Below the pieces are notes generated by a model, which worked only from the letters and a program-made list of their open reading frames with translations, made no database searches and was not told the origin of the DNA. 64,000 nt of DNA, from the NCBI GenBank assembly GCA_025758045.1, contig CP107208.1, forward strand, positions 2,356,001-2,420,000, given 5' to 3'. The position numbers and the translations under genes were made by a program. This stretch comes from Oscillospiraceae bacterium (GTDB lineage Bacteria; Bacillota; Clostridia; Oscillospirales; Ruminococcaceae). Positions 1 to 9,903 of the stretch are shown here, one piece after another; position 1 is the first letter of the stretch; each line of letters starts with the position of its first letter.

Positions 1-1467
1 TGTATAGTTGCAGGGGAAGAGCAGCCTGTTAAAAAGAAATTGGTTTTAGTATTTGACGATTTTGAGCGATGTAAAATCGGTGTAATTGATTTATTGGGAA
101 TTATAAATACCTATGTAGAAGACAAAAGAATTAAGACAATAGTAATTGCATCGGAAGATAATATAGAAGATGAGGAAAATTACAAAACTTTTAAGGAAAA
201 AGTTGTAGAGCGAACAGTCAAGTTGGACGTGGAGTATCGAAGAATCCAACAGGAAATGATTGAAGACTACAAGACAGAAACAAGTGAATACAAGGAATTC
301 TTGAAAAAAGAAAGCCCAAAGCTATTCCAAGTATTTGAAGAAAGCGGGAGTCGCAATCTCAGAACATTCAAATCATGTTTGATAGATTTTGAACGTGTGT
401 ATGGGTTATGGCACAGCCTAAAACTTCCTACTGATGGTATGGGAGAGGCACTATATGTGTTTGTCGCGTACCTTTTCGAAGTGAAGGGTGGAAACTACAA
501 AAAAATGGATGAATATGATGAATACCATTTTAATTTTTTGGAAGAAAAAGCAGAGGATAAAAAACGGAATCCCCCTCGATGGCAAACAACACAAGATGGT
601 GAAAATAGTAAGTATAAAAGATATAATGCACAATATCGAATTCAACCGCTTATTCGTTGGATGATTGAAGGCGAGTGGAATGAACAGCGCATAAAAGCCG
701 CTTTGAATCAACGCTTTTCAGTAAAAGAAACTGCACCGGAGCGGGAAGTTCTCGATAAGGCTTTCTGGGAGTTGAGCCAAGAGATTATTGACCGGGGGCT
801 GCCACAAGTATTACAGCAGGCATATGATGGAAAGCTAACAACGGATGATTATGTGGCTCTTTTAGGAAGGCTTGATGATTTCCGGAAAATAGGTGTTCCT
901 ATACAGTGTGACGTTGATGATGCAAGATTGCTTCAGGGATTCCATAATAGAAAAGCTAAAATTATAAAGGGAGATATTTGTGAAGAACGTGGACACCGAA
1001 GACTTATGAGAGACGAAGGCGAAACTAAATTGACGCCACAAGAACAATCGCTCAATGAGGAAATAGAGAAGTTGCAAGATCAGTGGCCATACTTAATGAA
1101 CGAGATTTTCTTTATAGATTACTTAAAGAACCCAACATACGAAAGAGGTCTCGCAGCGAAATCTAAAATACTTGTATGCTTTAATGACGAGCTACTTGCC
1201 GCATTTCTCTCTGCGTACAAAAAAGCAAATATATCGGAACAGCAAGAAATGCTAACTATATTAAAAGAAATATCTTTTAGGGGTGGCGCAGTAGAACGTG
1301 ACGAGACGGATACAGAAGTCACAAGGAAAAACCTTGAAAAGTTGGAAAATGCTCTGAATTCAGAGGTTGAGCACACGTCCGATGCCGTAAAAAAGTTCTA
1401 TGCAAACAGACATTTGGAGACTGTAAAGCAAATCAGACAAAAGTTCTTGAACACAAGGGAAATGTAA
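1..1467 (+). CDS. KAP-like P-loop NTPase, C-terminal part (5' end outside window)
   Basis: The reading frame is open from base 1, so the gene starts to the left; a TTG at 40 is in frame but is unlikely to be the true start. Near the left edge is a Walker-B-like strand, hydrophobic residues followed by VFDDFERC, typical of KAP/P-loop fold NTPases. The Walker A would lie upstream of the window. The remaining ~450 residues are charged and helical, with no membrane segment visible. Proteins of this type are often found near defence or mobile genes, but nothing here fixes the role. The gene is AT-rich compared with the conjugation genes that follow and converges on them at a terminator. The fold call is moderate; the function is unknown. 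Confidence 0.6.
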   Translation, partial: CIVAGEEQPVKKKLVLVFDDFERCKIGVIDLLGIINTYVEDKRIKTIVIASEDNIEDEENYKTFKEKVVERTVKLDVEYRRIQQEMIEDYKTETSEYKEFLKKESPKLFQVFEESGSRNLRTFKSCLIDFERVYGLWHSLKLPTDGMGEALYVFVAYLFEVKGGNYKKMDEYDEYHFNFLEEKAEDKKRNPPRWQTTQDGENSKYKRYNAQYRIQPLIRWMIEGEWNEQRIKAALNQRFSVKETAPEREVLDKAFWELSQEIIDRGLPQVLQQAYDGKLTTDDYVALLGRLDDFRKIGVPIQCDVDDARLLQGFHNRKAKIIKGDICEERGHRRLMRDEGETKLTPQEQSLNEEIEKLQDQWPYLMNEIFFIDYLKNPTYERGLAAKSKILVCFNDELLAAFLSAYKKANISEQQEMLTILKEISFRGGAVERDETDTEVTRKNLEKLENALNSEVEHTSDAVKKFYANRHLETVKQIRQKFLNTREM

Positions 1468-1524
1468 CAACAAGAACAAAAGATAAAACGAAGTTAGTGT
1501 CATATATCGAGTGCGATACAAACA

Positions 1525-1562
1525 AATCCCCAAGGCAACACCTTGGGGATTGTTGTTATTTA
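1525..1562. terminator. Rho-independent terminator between convergent genes
   Basis: An 11-bp perfect stem (1525-1535 with 1541-1551), a 5-nt loop CAACA and a T-rich tail (TGTTGTTATTT) follow the KAP-like gene. The minus-strand module ends at 1571, so it may serve both directions. Confidence 0.85.
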
Positions 1563-1570
1563 GTGCCTAT

Positions 1571-1954
1571 TTACCGATTCAGAAAGATCCTCGCTGCACT
1601 AGGGTCTGGAATCTCCCAGTTGACGTACAGATCATTCAACGGGCAGGCGTGGGGGTCGCGGATATGCTCGTCGATCCAGCCTTTATAAAGTTCACAGAAG
1701 TTGGCTTTTGTGAGGACGGCACGGCACTCGGACTTGTCCACGGTGGTGCTGAACAGGTACTCCACATCATGCACCGGCACGATTACCGGCGCACCGGTCG
1801 TATCAAAGACGCAGAGAAGATTCTTGCAGCTGCGGCTCACGGCGCGCTGGCAGTCGCCGCACTCAATGTAGATGGTGTTGCGCCAATCGCGGCCTGTGGT
1901 GCGCAGGAACTTACAGAGGTGCGAATTGGTAGAAGTAAAACAGGAAACGGACAA
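1571..1954 (-). CDS. Hypothetical 127-residue protein, last gene of conjugation module 1
   Basis: The start is a TTG at 1954 with GGAG eight bases upstream, just after the adhesin stop. There is no signal peptide or membrane segment. The protein has several cysteines, including a CxxC pair in its first third (ECGDCQ), and a tail rich in Trp, Asp and Pro. Its position directly behind the adhesin suggests it is the last gene of the same operon, and the terminator at 1525-1562 lies beyond it. I do not recognise the family. It could be a small cytoplasmic accessory protein of the mating apparatus; that is inference from position only. Confidence 0.5.
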   Translation of the reverse strand: MSVSCFTSTNSHLCKFLRTTGRDWRNTIYIECGDCQRAVSRSCKNLLCVFDTTGAPVIVPVHDVEYLFSTTVDKSECRAVLTKANFCELYKGWIDEHIRDPHACPLNDLYVNWEIPDPSAARIFLNR

Positions 1955-2005
1955 AATATCACTCCATTCTTAAATTGTGCGCAGTGTAACAACTTGGCAC
2001 AGTTT

Positions 2006-5000
2006 TTATAAAATGCTGCCGGTCTGCGGGAAAGTTTTCATAAGCGGCACGGGCGTATCGGTGCGCTCATCGTACATGGCAAGGTACCCCTCGGAAGATT
2101 TCTGCCAGCCGCCGTCCTGCCAGATGAATACAACAAGGGCATCGTTCATCTGCATGACTTTGAACGTGATACTCTCGGCAACCAGATAGCCGTCCGGGGC
2201 CAGTTCTTCCACCATCGTGTAGACGTGTTCGCTGGTGTCATCGGACAAAAGCAGCAGATTTTTGTGCGGGTCTTTGGCGGCGGAGCGCTCCGGCAGTACG
2301 CGAATGGCATGGTCGCCATCCGTGGTTGTCCAGCGATCAATGGTCGTGCCATAGGCATCGCGAATCGTCAGGCGGGCATCTGCCAGCTTTGCGTTGGTGA
2401 CAATATCGCGTTTCGTGAGAATCAGCGAATGTGCCGGGGCATCGTACATTGTGACTTTCTGAATCTCTCCGGTCTCCCGCACGGTGAAGTGTACTTCCTC
2501 GCTGAGCAGATACCCGGCCGGGGCGGCAGTTTCGGTCAGCGTATACTCACCGGGCTTCAGGCGCTCGATACGGTGGGGCTGGCCGTTGGTCTCCCACTCG
2601 GCAATGGTGTTGCCGCTGGCATCGGTGATTTTCAGCTTTGCACCGGGCAGTTCGAGGCCGTCCGTCATGTCAGCCTTGGAAATTTCGACCTTAGTAAAGT
2701 CGTCTTTCATATCCACGCGCTGAATATCCCCGGTGGGGCCAACCTCAAAGGTAACGCTCTCGGCGCGGACATAGCCCTGCTCGGTGGGAGCCATCGTCTC
2801 GGTCAGGGTGTACGTACCCATCGGGATGCGCTCCATATAGTGAGGTGCGCCGTCCGTGACCCATTCAGCAACGATTTTGCCGTCTGCGTCCGTGATTTTC
2901 AGCTTTGCACCGCTGATCTCCTTGCCAGTGGCAATGTCGGTCTTAGAAATCTGCACTTTCGTGTAGTCGTCCTGCATGAAAACGTGCTGAACCTCGCCGT
3001 CATCCTCGACCGTGAACTGAACGGCATTGGCAGGCACATACCCGGAATTATCGGGTACGAGCGTTTCCTCCAGCGTATAGGTTTCGCCCGCAACCAGCAC
3101 AGCCTCTATGTAGTGCGGTGTGTTTTCGGATACCCATTCGTCTACAACATTGCCGTTCTTGTCCAGAACGCGCAGCGTGGCACCGGGGATTTCTTCGTGA
3201 GTCGTAATGTCGGCTTTGCTGATTTTTACGCGGGTCGGGGCATCCAGCATTGTAACGGTCTGGCTGAACCCATCGGAATCCTTCAGCAGAATCCAACTTG
3301 CAGAGTAGGTGATTTCGGCATCGGTAGGTTTGTCGGCAACCTGCTTATCGGCAAAGAATGCAGGAGCCGCCGCGCCAGTCAAGTAGACCTTATCAAACGT
3401 CAAATCGGAGAAATCGCTCTCCCGCAGGCACTTGGCAATGGCGCGGTCATTGGCGGCATCGGTGAAATTCACCACCAGCATGCCGTTCACGCAGTACCAG
3501 TTGGCAATGACAACGCCGTCTGCATCGGGATTCTTGCCCAGCAACTTATCCCAGAAAGCACGCAGCTTGGCGGGAATCGTAGCCACGGAATCATCGGAGA
3601 ATGCAGTGGGGGAGATAATACTGCCGGACTGGTACTCGGCATCTTCGGATTCATGCAGTACCCAGACCGTCGTTTCCTGCAAGTAGCTGTTATCGCCCGT
3701 GGCCTGCTCCAAGCGGAACTGAATCGAGCGGGCGGTGGTATAGCCGTCTGCCGGGCGGGTCTCGGACAGCGTATAGATTTTGGTGGTATCGCGGTTCCCG
3801 GCAAAGTCGTGGGAAAGATGCAGTCCACGAATCACATGAGCCGTGTCGCTGCTTTCCCAGCTATCCACCACATTGCCGTTCCAATCGGTCACGGTCAAGG
3901 TGGCACCGGGCAGGGCAAAGGTGGTATCAGAATCAGAGGCGAAAGCACGCTTGTCGATCTCCACGGTGGTCTGCTTGTCGGAGTGCAGGCAGTCAACGAT
4001 CTGCCATGCAATAAACTGGTTTTCGTAGGTGAACTCCACCGGAATTACGCTCTGCTCAATCAGGTAGCCGTCCGGCACACTGATCTCGCGCAGGTAGTAG
4101 CGGCCACTGTTTGTCGTCCAGTCGTGGGCATCGCTGCTGCCGTAATGTTCGCCGCGCAGGGGAACATCCACGTCAAAATAGGCAAGGCCGTTTTGATCGG
4201 TGGTGGCTGTGCCTAGCAGCGTATCGGCGGCGGCCAGAAGCTCACCTGAGATGCTGTAAATGTCGTCTGCGGTGTACAGTTCATAGATGGATCCCGCAAC
4301 CATCTTGGCATCAGCCGGGATATCGGCACGGTTGCTGCCGCCATTCAAAAGGGAAGCGCGGGTCTTACAGCCGTCCGAATAGGGCGCTTCATCGGTCAAA
4401 TCGCAGGTGTCGCGGTCCAGCTTATACAGCCCGACACCGACTTTGCCCTCCTCAACGACCGGCAGCACACGGGCGTTCTCAAAGACGAGAATCTGCTTTT
4501 CCATCTGCTCGGCGCTGGCATTGCCTACATTTATAATAGAGTAATCGTAGATAACATCGCCATCCTGCGTGTGGTCAGTGACGGCTTTTGCAAGAACCAA
4601 GTCGTTGTACTGGTTATCCCAGTCCAGCACCACGGTGTAGGTGTGGTCGGTATGGACAAAACCGTAAGGAGCCTGCACCTCAGAAATTGTGTAGGTGCCC
4701 AGCGGCAGTGTGATGGTGACTTCGCCCTTGGTGCCATCGTGGGTTACTTTCAGAAAATCGTAGGTTGCAGTGGTTCGCGTGGGGCTGAACCGGACTTCGT
4801 CCACCTGTCCATCTTCGGCAGTGGTAACGGTGGCGACAAGGTCGCAATCTGCGTACCAGAGTGTGCCTTGATTGTCCGGCGTGGGAATATCGCCCTGCGC
4901 GTGGATCTCATAGGTGGCATTGGCAAGGTTATCGGACTCGTACACGAACTGTCCGTTCTCGTACCCGGTCAGCACGTTACCAATTTTGCGGATTTTGATT

Positions 5001-8000
5001 TGCCCCAGTGTCTCGTGGTTATAGTAGTTTTCGGTGATGACGTAGTCGTCCATGCCGTCGGCGCTGCCGCCGCTGACCTGATACACACGGTCCGAGGTCA
5101 GCTCAAACACGACATTGTACTGGCGGTCGTTGAAATACCCGCGTGGACCTTCGATCTCGACGATGCGGTACCTGCCCAGCGGCAGTTTTTCCGGGGTCTT
5201 CATTTCGCCGTTGGAATCGGTATAGAAAGTGCTGGTCTTTGCCCAGGCATTGCCGGATTTCGGGTCGTTCATCTCAACAAGGGTCTCACGACCGTCCTCG
5301 GCAATATAGTAAAGGTTGAACGCAGTGTCGGCAATTTTGACAGGCTTGCCCGTCTCAATGTCGATTTTGACAAGCTGCAAGTAGCCCTCTAATTCTTCGT
5401 CCAGAATGTTGTAGGTTATGTAGCTGCCGCTGGGCGTTGTGATGCTGCCGGCAGGCACAGTAAAGCTGCTCTGCGGGCTGGATGCATTGACATTGATAAG
5501 GAACGGTTCAGCCTGAAAAACATCCTTCGGTACGGTGGTTTCCACGACGATGTACTGGCCGTAAGGAAGCCCCTGCACACGCAGGATGCCTTCCTCGTTC
5601 GTGAAGATCTCGGATAAGCGATATTCTTGCGCATTGTTGGTCGGCACCCAGCCAAGACCCTGCCCGTTGGCAAAATCGCCGTCTGCGGTCAAGGTTGCGT
5701 TATAGCGGGTGACGACGGCGGTGTCACTCTCGTACATCGTTGCAACAGCCTGTTCTTCGTCAGAAAAATCAAATTTCAGCGTGTCCTGATCGTAGCTGGA
5801 TTTACGGTAGACATCCAGAATGCGGGCGGTATCGTAACTGCCATCGGCGTTTTGGGCAAACTGGTCTGCCTTGCTCAGCAGCGATACACGGTACACTTTG
5901 AACCCGGCACCGCCCAGCTTAATGGCAGGGGAGGGCTGACCGGTGGTGGACACCAGCTTTTGCAGACTGAACCCGGATTTCAGTACTTCGTCCTGCGTCT
6001 GATCTTCAGCGCGGACAACGTAAGTGGATTCATCTGCATAAGTAAGGGATTGATAGTGGTTGACTTCATCACAGAGATAGCCTTTCGCAAAGGACAGGTA
6101 GTAGCCGTCATAGGTCTTGCTGCCGTCTAAGGCGCGACTCTCGGCAACAGCAGAATATTGGTTGCGGTAGACATAGTCGATGTATTCTGTGCCATTGCTG
6201 GCGAGGGCGGCATAGCTGCCGGTAGGCTCCAGCTTTTTGTTGAGCAGGGGATACTTGCCGGAAAGATAATACTGCCCGTTGGAATCCACGGGGATCACGA
6301 TGCCGGTGGCGCGCTCCACAAGGTAGTAACGACCTAAGTAGAGATTAGAAAACGCCAGCTTGCCGTCCTTGATGGCGGCGGAGGCTACAAGGTAATCCTT
6401 TTTCAGCACCGGGAGATAGTCGGACTTCCATGCGCCGTTGGTAAGCACGGTGGTATGCCAGATGGGGTTGCCGCTGGAATCGGTGATCTTGGAGTAATCG
6501 ACAATGCCGGAAACGCCGTTCGGATGAAGAATGTCCTCGGCGGCATACAGGTCGTACACGGCACCTTCAAGCGTTGAGTCGCCATTACTGCCTGCGGCCA
6601 GATACCGGGCGGCATCAAAGTCTGCTTTGGAGAGAGTGATGCTGCCGAGAGTGCGGTCGTTCTGCATGGTGTCGACATCGGCGTGCATGGTGTAGGAATC
6701 CTCGTTGCTGGCAATACCTGTAGGATCGGTGGTATAGGTCTTATCCGCATTGCGACTGCCAAATGTAATTGTGACGATGCCCTCGCCGGTGTCGATGAGC
6801 GTACCACCGCTGTTGGCCGTGGTAATGTCGGCGTTATAGTCCGCGTTGCCCAGCCAAATCGTCTGACCGTCTAATGCTTTCGTGATTTCAAAGGCATACG
6901 CCCGCTTACCCAGCACAGAGCCTGCCGTGCCGGGTTTGGTTACATCCGTCCAATCGCCATAGTACCCGCTGGGAGCATGGCTTTCCACGATGACGAACTT
7001 ACCCTCGTTTCGCTGGGTGTAATAGATATTGTCAGAACCGTTGGCATAATTGCTGTGGTTGATGACTTTGTAAGTTCCATCTGCTTGGCGCTCAACCTTG
7101 TACTGGTTGTACCCACCATTGGGGATGTAGCACTGCCGGACGGTATCCCACTCGAAAATCTTAAACTCGGCATCGCCCTTGATGCGCTGCTTGGTTTCGC
7201 TGTCGATTTTGTCAATACTGACTTTGACCGACCACTCATCGTTTTTCATCTGGTAATAGTTCGAGCTGTTGGCAGGAACAGTAATCGTCTGGTGGCTGCT
7301 CAGAGCACCAGACGTGGTATCGAAGCCGTGCGGAATGGTGATTTCATCGTAGCTAAACGTAATATTTGCAAGCTGTGCCCGCGCCGAGGCGATGGCAGCA
7401 TCTACCATACCTTGTGCTTCGTTTTTCAGTTGGTTGATGGCTGCATTTTTGGCAGCCTCGGCAGCGGCATCCGCTTCAGCCTGGCTGGTGAACGGTCCTT
7501 CCTGCCCGCTGAGTGTGCTTGTGCTGGTCTTGGACACCTCATAATGTACTGTCCATGTGGCAGAACCATCGCCGCCATTCAAATGGTAGTTGTCGTCCTG
7601 CGTGTGACCGCTGGTGGTAATGGTCTGCGCTCCGGCAGGAGTCATCTTCCAACTACCGCCGTCCACACTGCCGCTGGTCTGGCTTGGAGTGACGGTAATG
7701 ACTGCACCATCCACTTTCTCCAGCGTATTCAGCTGATACTTATCGGTGTTGACGGTGAACGTCAGATCAAAGCTGCCTCTGGCGCTCTGTGCAGGAGCGG
7801 TCCATGAAGCAGAATAATACTGCGGCTCAGGAGCACTCGGCACGTCCGGAATTTCGGTGCCGCCAGCAATTTCCTCACCAACCAGCGCCACAATCTGCCA
7901 TGCGTAGCCTGCGGGCGGATTATAAATGTAAGTGTAATAACCGTTCTCACCAGACTGCACCGCCGTGCCGTCTGCCAATTCTTCGGCGGCAGCAACATAG

Positions 8001-9088
8001 GCCTGCGCAGCATAACTATCAGGATAGTTGGTAATGATCCACTGCTGGGTTTCATCGTAGATCTCACTGATGAGGTCGGGCTGCTCTGTATCCGCGCTCA
8101 TAACAACGGGCTTGCTGTCCAGCATATCGAGACTCAACTGACCGAGGCCGCCCCAAATGTTGATTTGGTTCGCGTAATGGTTGCCGGGGGTGTACTGGCC
8201 GGGCTCAAGGCGAGACACATGGTCAAAAGTGTAGGTCGGGCAGCCATTGGGCTGACCGTTCAGACCATGACTGCAACAGTAGGCTTCTTGTCCGTTGAAC
8301 CAAATAAGCCAAGTGCCGCCCTCTTTGGCAATGCTGGTGATTTTGCCGGTGGCATAGGGCGGGGTAGGACCTGCTGCGAGTGTTGCAACACCGTTATCGG
8401 CATAAAGCTGTGCAGGGGCTGCATCATCCGACAATTGTACATGAATAGATTTCTGTAAAGTGGTGCCGTCCGGGCTGGCGTAAACAAACTGCGCAGTGAA
8501 GTCAGAAAAAGCCTTCACATAAAAGCCTGTTGCAGCCGCAGATTGCTCGGCGTAAGTCTGATGTAGGATTTTGGCTTGCTCGGCATCATCGGCAGAAATG
8601 AGGTCTGCATCAGTAGATGCGTAGCTGAGAACCTCCACCCCTTTCGGAAGTACAACTTCTGCTGTTGCACTGTTTGCGGGGTATTCGGTTTGTACCAACA
8701 GAGGAACTACCGCATAATCTGCATCGGGATTGCGGCCAACGATGACGGTGCTTTCATTTCCGTTCAGCGCATCGGCGTCCATGTGGGCATCGGTACCATC
8801 ATACAGGTCAGATACCCATGCCGAGATGCTGATTTTCGTCTCACCGATTGCCACAGGCAGCCCCATGCTGCCGAGATAACTACCAGTAGGTGCATCGGGC
8901 AAATCGTTGTACAGATTTTCGGTAATCTGAGAAAGGTCTGGGGTTACGCTGTCCGTAATTTCGGGAACAAATGTATCTGCTATCTCTGGCGTGGAAATCT
9001 CCTCGGCCGAGGCAGCAGGAATCATCGTACAGCACATGGCACCCGCCATGAGCGCCGCAGATAAGCGGTGTTTGAGTTTATATTGCAT
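2006..9088 (-). CDS. Giant multi-domain Cna_B/SpaA surface adhesin (2,360 aa)
   Basis: This is a secreted surface protein probably used for attachment or mating-pair contact. A signal peptide covers residues 1-28 (ending ASA). Around residue 268 is a Cys-rich YCCSHG segment, and further on a TQQW segment. Together these resemble the Cys and Gln stretches of thioester adhesion domains, but this is only suggestive. About eleven Cna_B/SpaA-type modules follow, each opening with a K-x-D or K-x-S strand near residues 620, 813, 1040, 1236, 1358, 1550, 1703, 1951, 2040, 2130 and 2218. Many close with YTLTET-like strands, as in isopeptide-bonded folds. The C-terminus is FPQTGSIL followed directly by stop, so a sorting-like motif is present without the usual hydrophobic segment and basic tail. 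ATG at 9088 has a good ribosome site (AAGGAG). It lies just downstream of a class B sortase in the same operon. Confidence 0.85.
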   Translation of the reverse strand: MQYKLKHRLSAALMAGAMCCTMIPAASAEEISTPEIADTFVPEITDSVTPDLSQITENLYNDLPDAPTGSYLGSMGLPVAIGETKISISAWVSDLYDGTDAHMDADALNGNESTVIVGRNPDADYAVVPLLVQTEYPANSATAEVVLPKGVEVLSYASTDADLISADDAEQAKILHQTYAEQSAAATGFYVKAFSDFTAQFVYASPDGTTLQKSIHVQLSDDAAPAQLYADNGVATLAAGPTPPYATGKITSIAKEGGTWLIWFNGQEAYCCSHGLNGQPNGCPTYTFDHVSRLEPGQYTPGNHYANQINIWGGLGQLSLDMLDSKPVVMSADTEQPDLISEIYDETQQWIITNYPDSYAAQAYVAAAEELADGTAVQSGENGYYTYIYNPPAGYAWQIVALVGEEIAGGTEIPDVPSAPEPQYYSASWTAPAQSARGSFDLTFTVNTDKYQLNTLEKVDGAVITVTPSQTSGSVDGGSWKMTPAGAQTITTSGHTQDDNYHLNGGDGSATWTVHYEVSKTSTSTLSGQEGPFTSQAEADAAAEAAKNAAINQLKNEAQGMVDAAIASARAQLANITFSYDEITIPHGFDTTSGALSSHQTITVPANSSNYYQMKNDEWSVKVSIDKIDSETKQRIKGDAEFKIFEWDTVRQCYIPNGGYNQYKVERQADGTYKVINHSNYANGSDNIYYTQRNEGKFVIVESHAPSGYYGDWTDVTKPGTAGSVLGKRAYAFEITKALDGQTIWLGNADYNADITTANSGGTLIDTGEGIVTITFGSRNADKTYTTDPTGIASNEDSYTMHADVDTMQNDRTLGSITLSKADFDAARYLAAGSNGDSTLEGAVYDLYAAEDILHPNGVSGIVDYSKITDSSGNPIWHTTVLTNGAWKSDYLPVLKKDYLVASAAIKDGKLAFSNLYLGRYYLVERATGIVIPVDSNGQYYLSGKYPLLNKKLEPTGSYAALASNGTEYIDYVYRNQYSAVAESRALDGSKTYDGYYLSFAKGYLCDEVNHYQSLTYADESTYVVRAEDQTQDEVLKSGFSLQKLVSTTGQPSPAIKLGGAGFKVYRVSLLSKADQFAQNADGSYDTARILDVYRKSSYDQDTLKFDFSDEEQAVATMYESDTAVVTRYNATLTADGDFANGQGLGWVPTNNAQEYRLSEIFTNEEGILRVQGLPYGQYIVVETTVPKDVFQAEPFLINVNASSPQSSFTVPAGSITTPSGSYITYNILDEELEGYLQLVKIDIETGKPVKIADTAFNLYYIAEDGRETLVEMNDPKSGNAWAKTSTFYTDSNGEMKTPEKLPLGRYRIVEIEGPRGYFNDRQYNVVFELTSDRVYQVSGGSADGMDDYVITENYYNHETLGQIKIRKIGNVLTGYENGQFVYESDNLANATYEIHAQGDIPTPDNQGTLWYADCDLVATVTTAEDGQVDEVRFSPTRTTATYDFLKVTHDGTKGEVTITLPLGTYTISEVQAPYGFVHTDHTYTVVLDWDNQYNDLVLAKAVTDHTQDGDVIYDYSIINVGNASAEQMEKQILVFENARVLPVVEEGKVGVGLYKLDRDTCDLTDEAPYSDGCKTRASLLNGGSNRADIPADAKMVAGSIYELYTADDIYSISGELLAAADTLLGTATTDQNGLAYFDVDVPLRGEHYGSSDAHDWTTNSGRYYLREISVPDGYLIEQSVIPVEFTYENQFIAWQIVDCLHSDKQTTVEIDKRAFASDSDTTFALPGATLTVTDWNGNVVDSWESSDTAHVIRGLHLSHDFAGNRDTTKIYTLSETRPADGYTTARSIQFRLEQATGDNSYLQETTVWVLHESEDAEYQSGSIISPTAFSDDSVATIPAKLRAFWDKLLGKNPDADGVVIANWYCVNGMLVVNFTDAANDRAIAKCLRESDFSDLTFDKVYLTGAAAPAFFADKQVADKPTDAEITYSASWILLKDSDGFSQTVTMLDAPTRVKISKADITTHEEIPGATLRVLDKNGNVVDEWVSENTPHYIEAVLVAGETYTLEETLVPDNSGYVPANAVQFTVEDDGEVQHVFMQDDYTKVQISKTDIATGKEISGAKLKITDADGKIVAEWVTDGAPHYMERIPMGTYTLTETMAPTEQGYVRAESVTFEVGPTGDIQRVDMKDDFTKVEISKADMTDGLELPGAKLKITDASGNTIAEWETNGQPHRIERLKPGEYTLTETAAPAGYLLSEEVHFTVRETGEIQKVTMYDAPAHSLILTKRDIVTNAKLADARLTIRDAYGTTIDRWTTTDGDHAIRVLPERSAAKDPHKNLLLLSDDTSEHVYTMVEELAPDGYLVAESITFKVMQMNDALVVFIWQDGGWQKSSEGYLAMYDERTDTPVPLMKTFPQTGSIL
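2115..3245 (-). repeat. Four tandem Cna_B-type repeats at the adhesin C-terminus
   Basis: Four consecutive units of about 260-270 bp (about 90 residues) start near 3235, 2968, 2700 and 2435. Each carries a K-I-S-K-x-D type opening, a G-A-x-L-x-I-x-D middle and a YTLTET-like close. The middle two units are nearly interchangeable and the last is more divergent. Such repeats can change copy number by recombination. Confidence 0.75.
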
Positions 9089-9135
9089 TGCATATCTCCT
9101 TGTGTGGTTTTATACGTCAAAAGAGTGCGTGCGAT

Positions 9136-9903
9136 TTAGGATTTTACATCTGCACCACCTCCATCAATCAGCTTGGCAACGACCAACAGGCGGCTGTTAG
9201 GGTCTGCCGTGCAGGTGGAAAGCGTCAGAATATGGTCATCAGTCGTCACGTCCACACCGTAGTCGAACGCACAGCCGGCAACAGCCTTGTCCAGAATTTG
9301 CTGAAATGCTGCATCGTCCGGGTCAGCCTGAATACAATCGGTATCATCGTTTGCATCGCAGACCCACACACTGAAAATCTGGTACGCCAACTTTTCATCT
9401 GCCAGCGAAACATAAATGTACGGGTTTTCCTGCCCGAACTCGAACACGCGGTATTTGTGCAGATCCTCAAACCCGCCGGTATAATCTTCGTCGGTAAACG
9501 TATGCCCGTAAAAAATCAGATTGCGAGAAACTTTTACGCTGCTGTCCATGCGGCAGGCATAGTCGGCGTAGATGCAGCCGTGGTAATCCTCGGACCCATT
9601 CTCGTCACGGCGCAGATAATAGTCATTGTCGCCGTACTGCTGCACAGGCGCGTCAATGTTTGTGCCGGGAATCGTGATCCACGCCACGGTGTCCGGGTTT
9701 TCTTTCTGCGCGGCGGCAAGTCGTTCATCGGGTGGCTCAACATGTTCGGCCTGTTCCCACGCGGGCATCACTGAATTTTCATTACCGGAACGCCCGAAAA
9801 GCAAGAACCCAGCCAACAGCAGCCCGACCAAAACAAAAATAATGACGAGTCGCAGCAAATCGGGATTGGCGGTATCGCAGAAGCGTTTGAATTTTTCTCT
9901 CAC
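9136..9903 (-). CDS. srtB: Class B-type sortase
   Basis: Membrane-anchored transpeptidase that would join sorted proteins, most likely the adhesin encoded next, to peptidoglycan or to each other. An N-terminal membrane helix lies at about residues 18-40. The catalytic set is visible: His in FYGHTF, Cys in TLSTC and Arg in NSRLLVV near the C-terminus. Length (255 aa) fits class B sortases. Its ATG overlaps the stop of the upstream gene (ATGA), and the adhesin starts 48 bp after its stop, so the three look co-transcribed. The class assignment comes from overall pattern and could be wrong. The odd FPQTG motif of the neighbour means its real recognition signal is uncertain. Confidence 0.88.
   Translation of the reverse strand: MREKFKRFCDTANPDLLRLVIIFVLVGLLLAGFLLFGRSGNENSVMPAWEQAEHVEPPDERLAAAQKENPDTVAWITIPGTNIDAPVQQYGDNDYYLRRDENGSEDYHGCIYADYACRMDSSVKVSRNLIFYGHTFTDEDYTGGFEDLHKYRVFEFGQENPYIYVSLADEKLAYQIFSVWVCDANDDTDCIQADPDDAAFQQILDKAVAGCAFDYGVDVTTDDHILTLSTCTADPNSRLLVVAKLIDGGGADVKS

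Noticed and set aside
2435..3236. Regular ~265-bp repeats suspected to be a CRISPR-like array
   Set aside because: The repeats are translated Cna_B modules with sequence drift and no spacer pattern.
2225..4216. A 663-codon plus-strand frame opposite the adhesin
   Set aside because: Antisense shadow of repeated Cna_B coding sequence with no recognisable protein.
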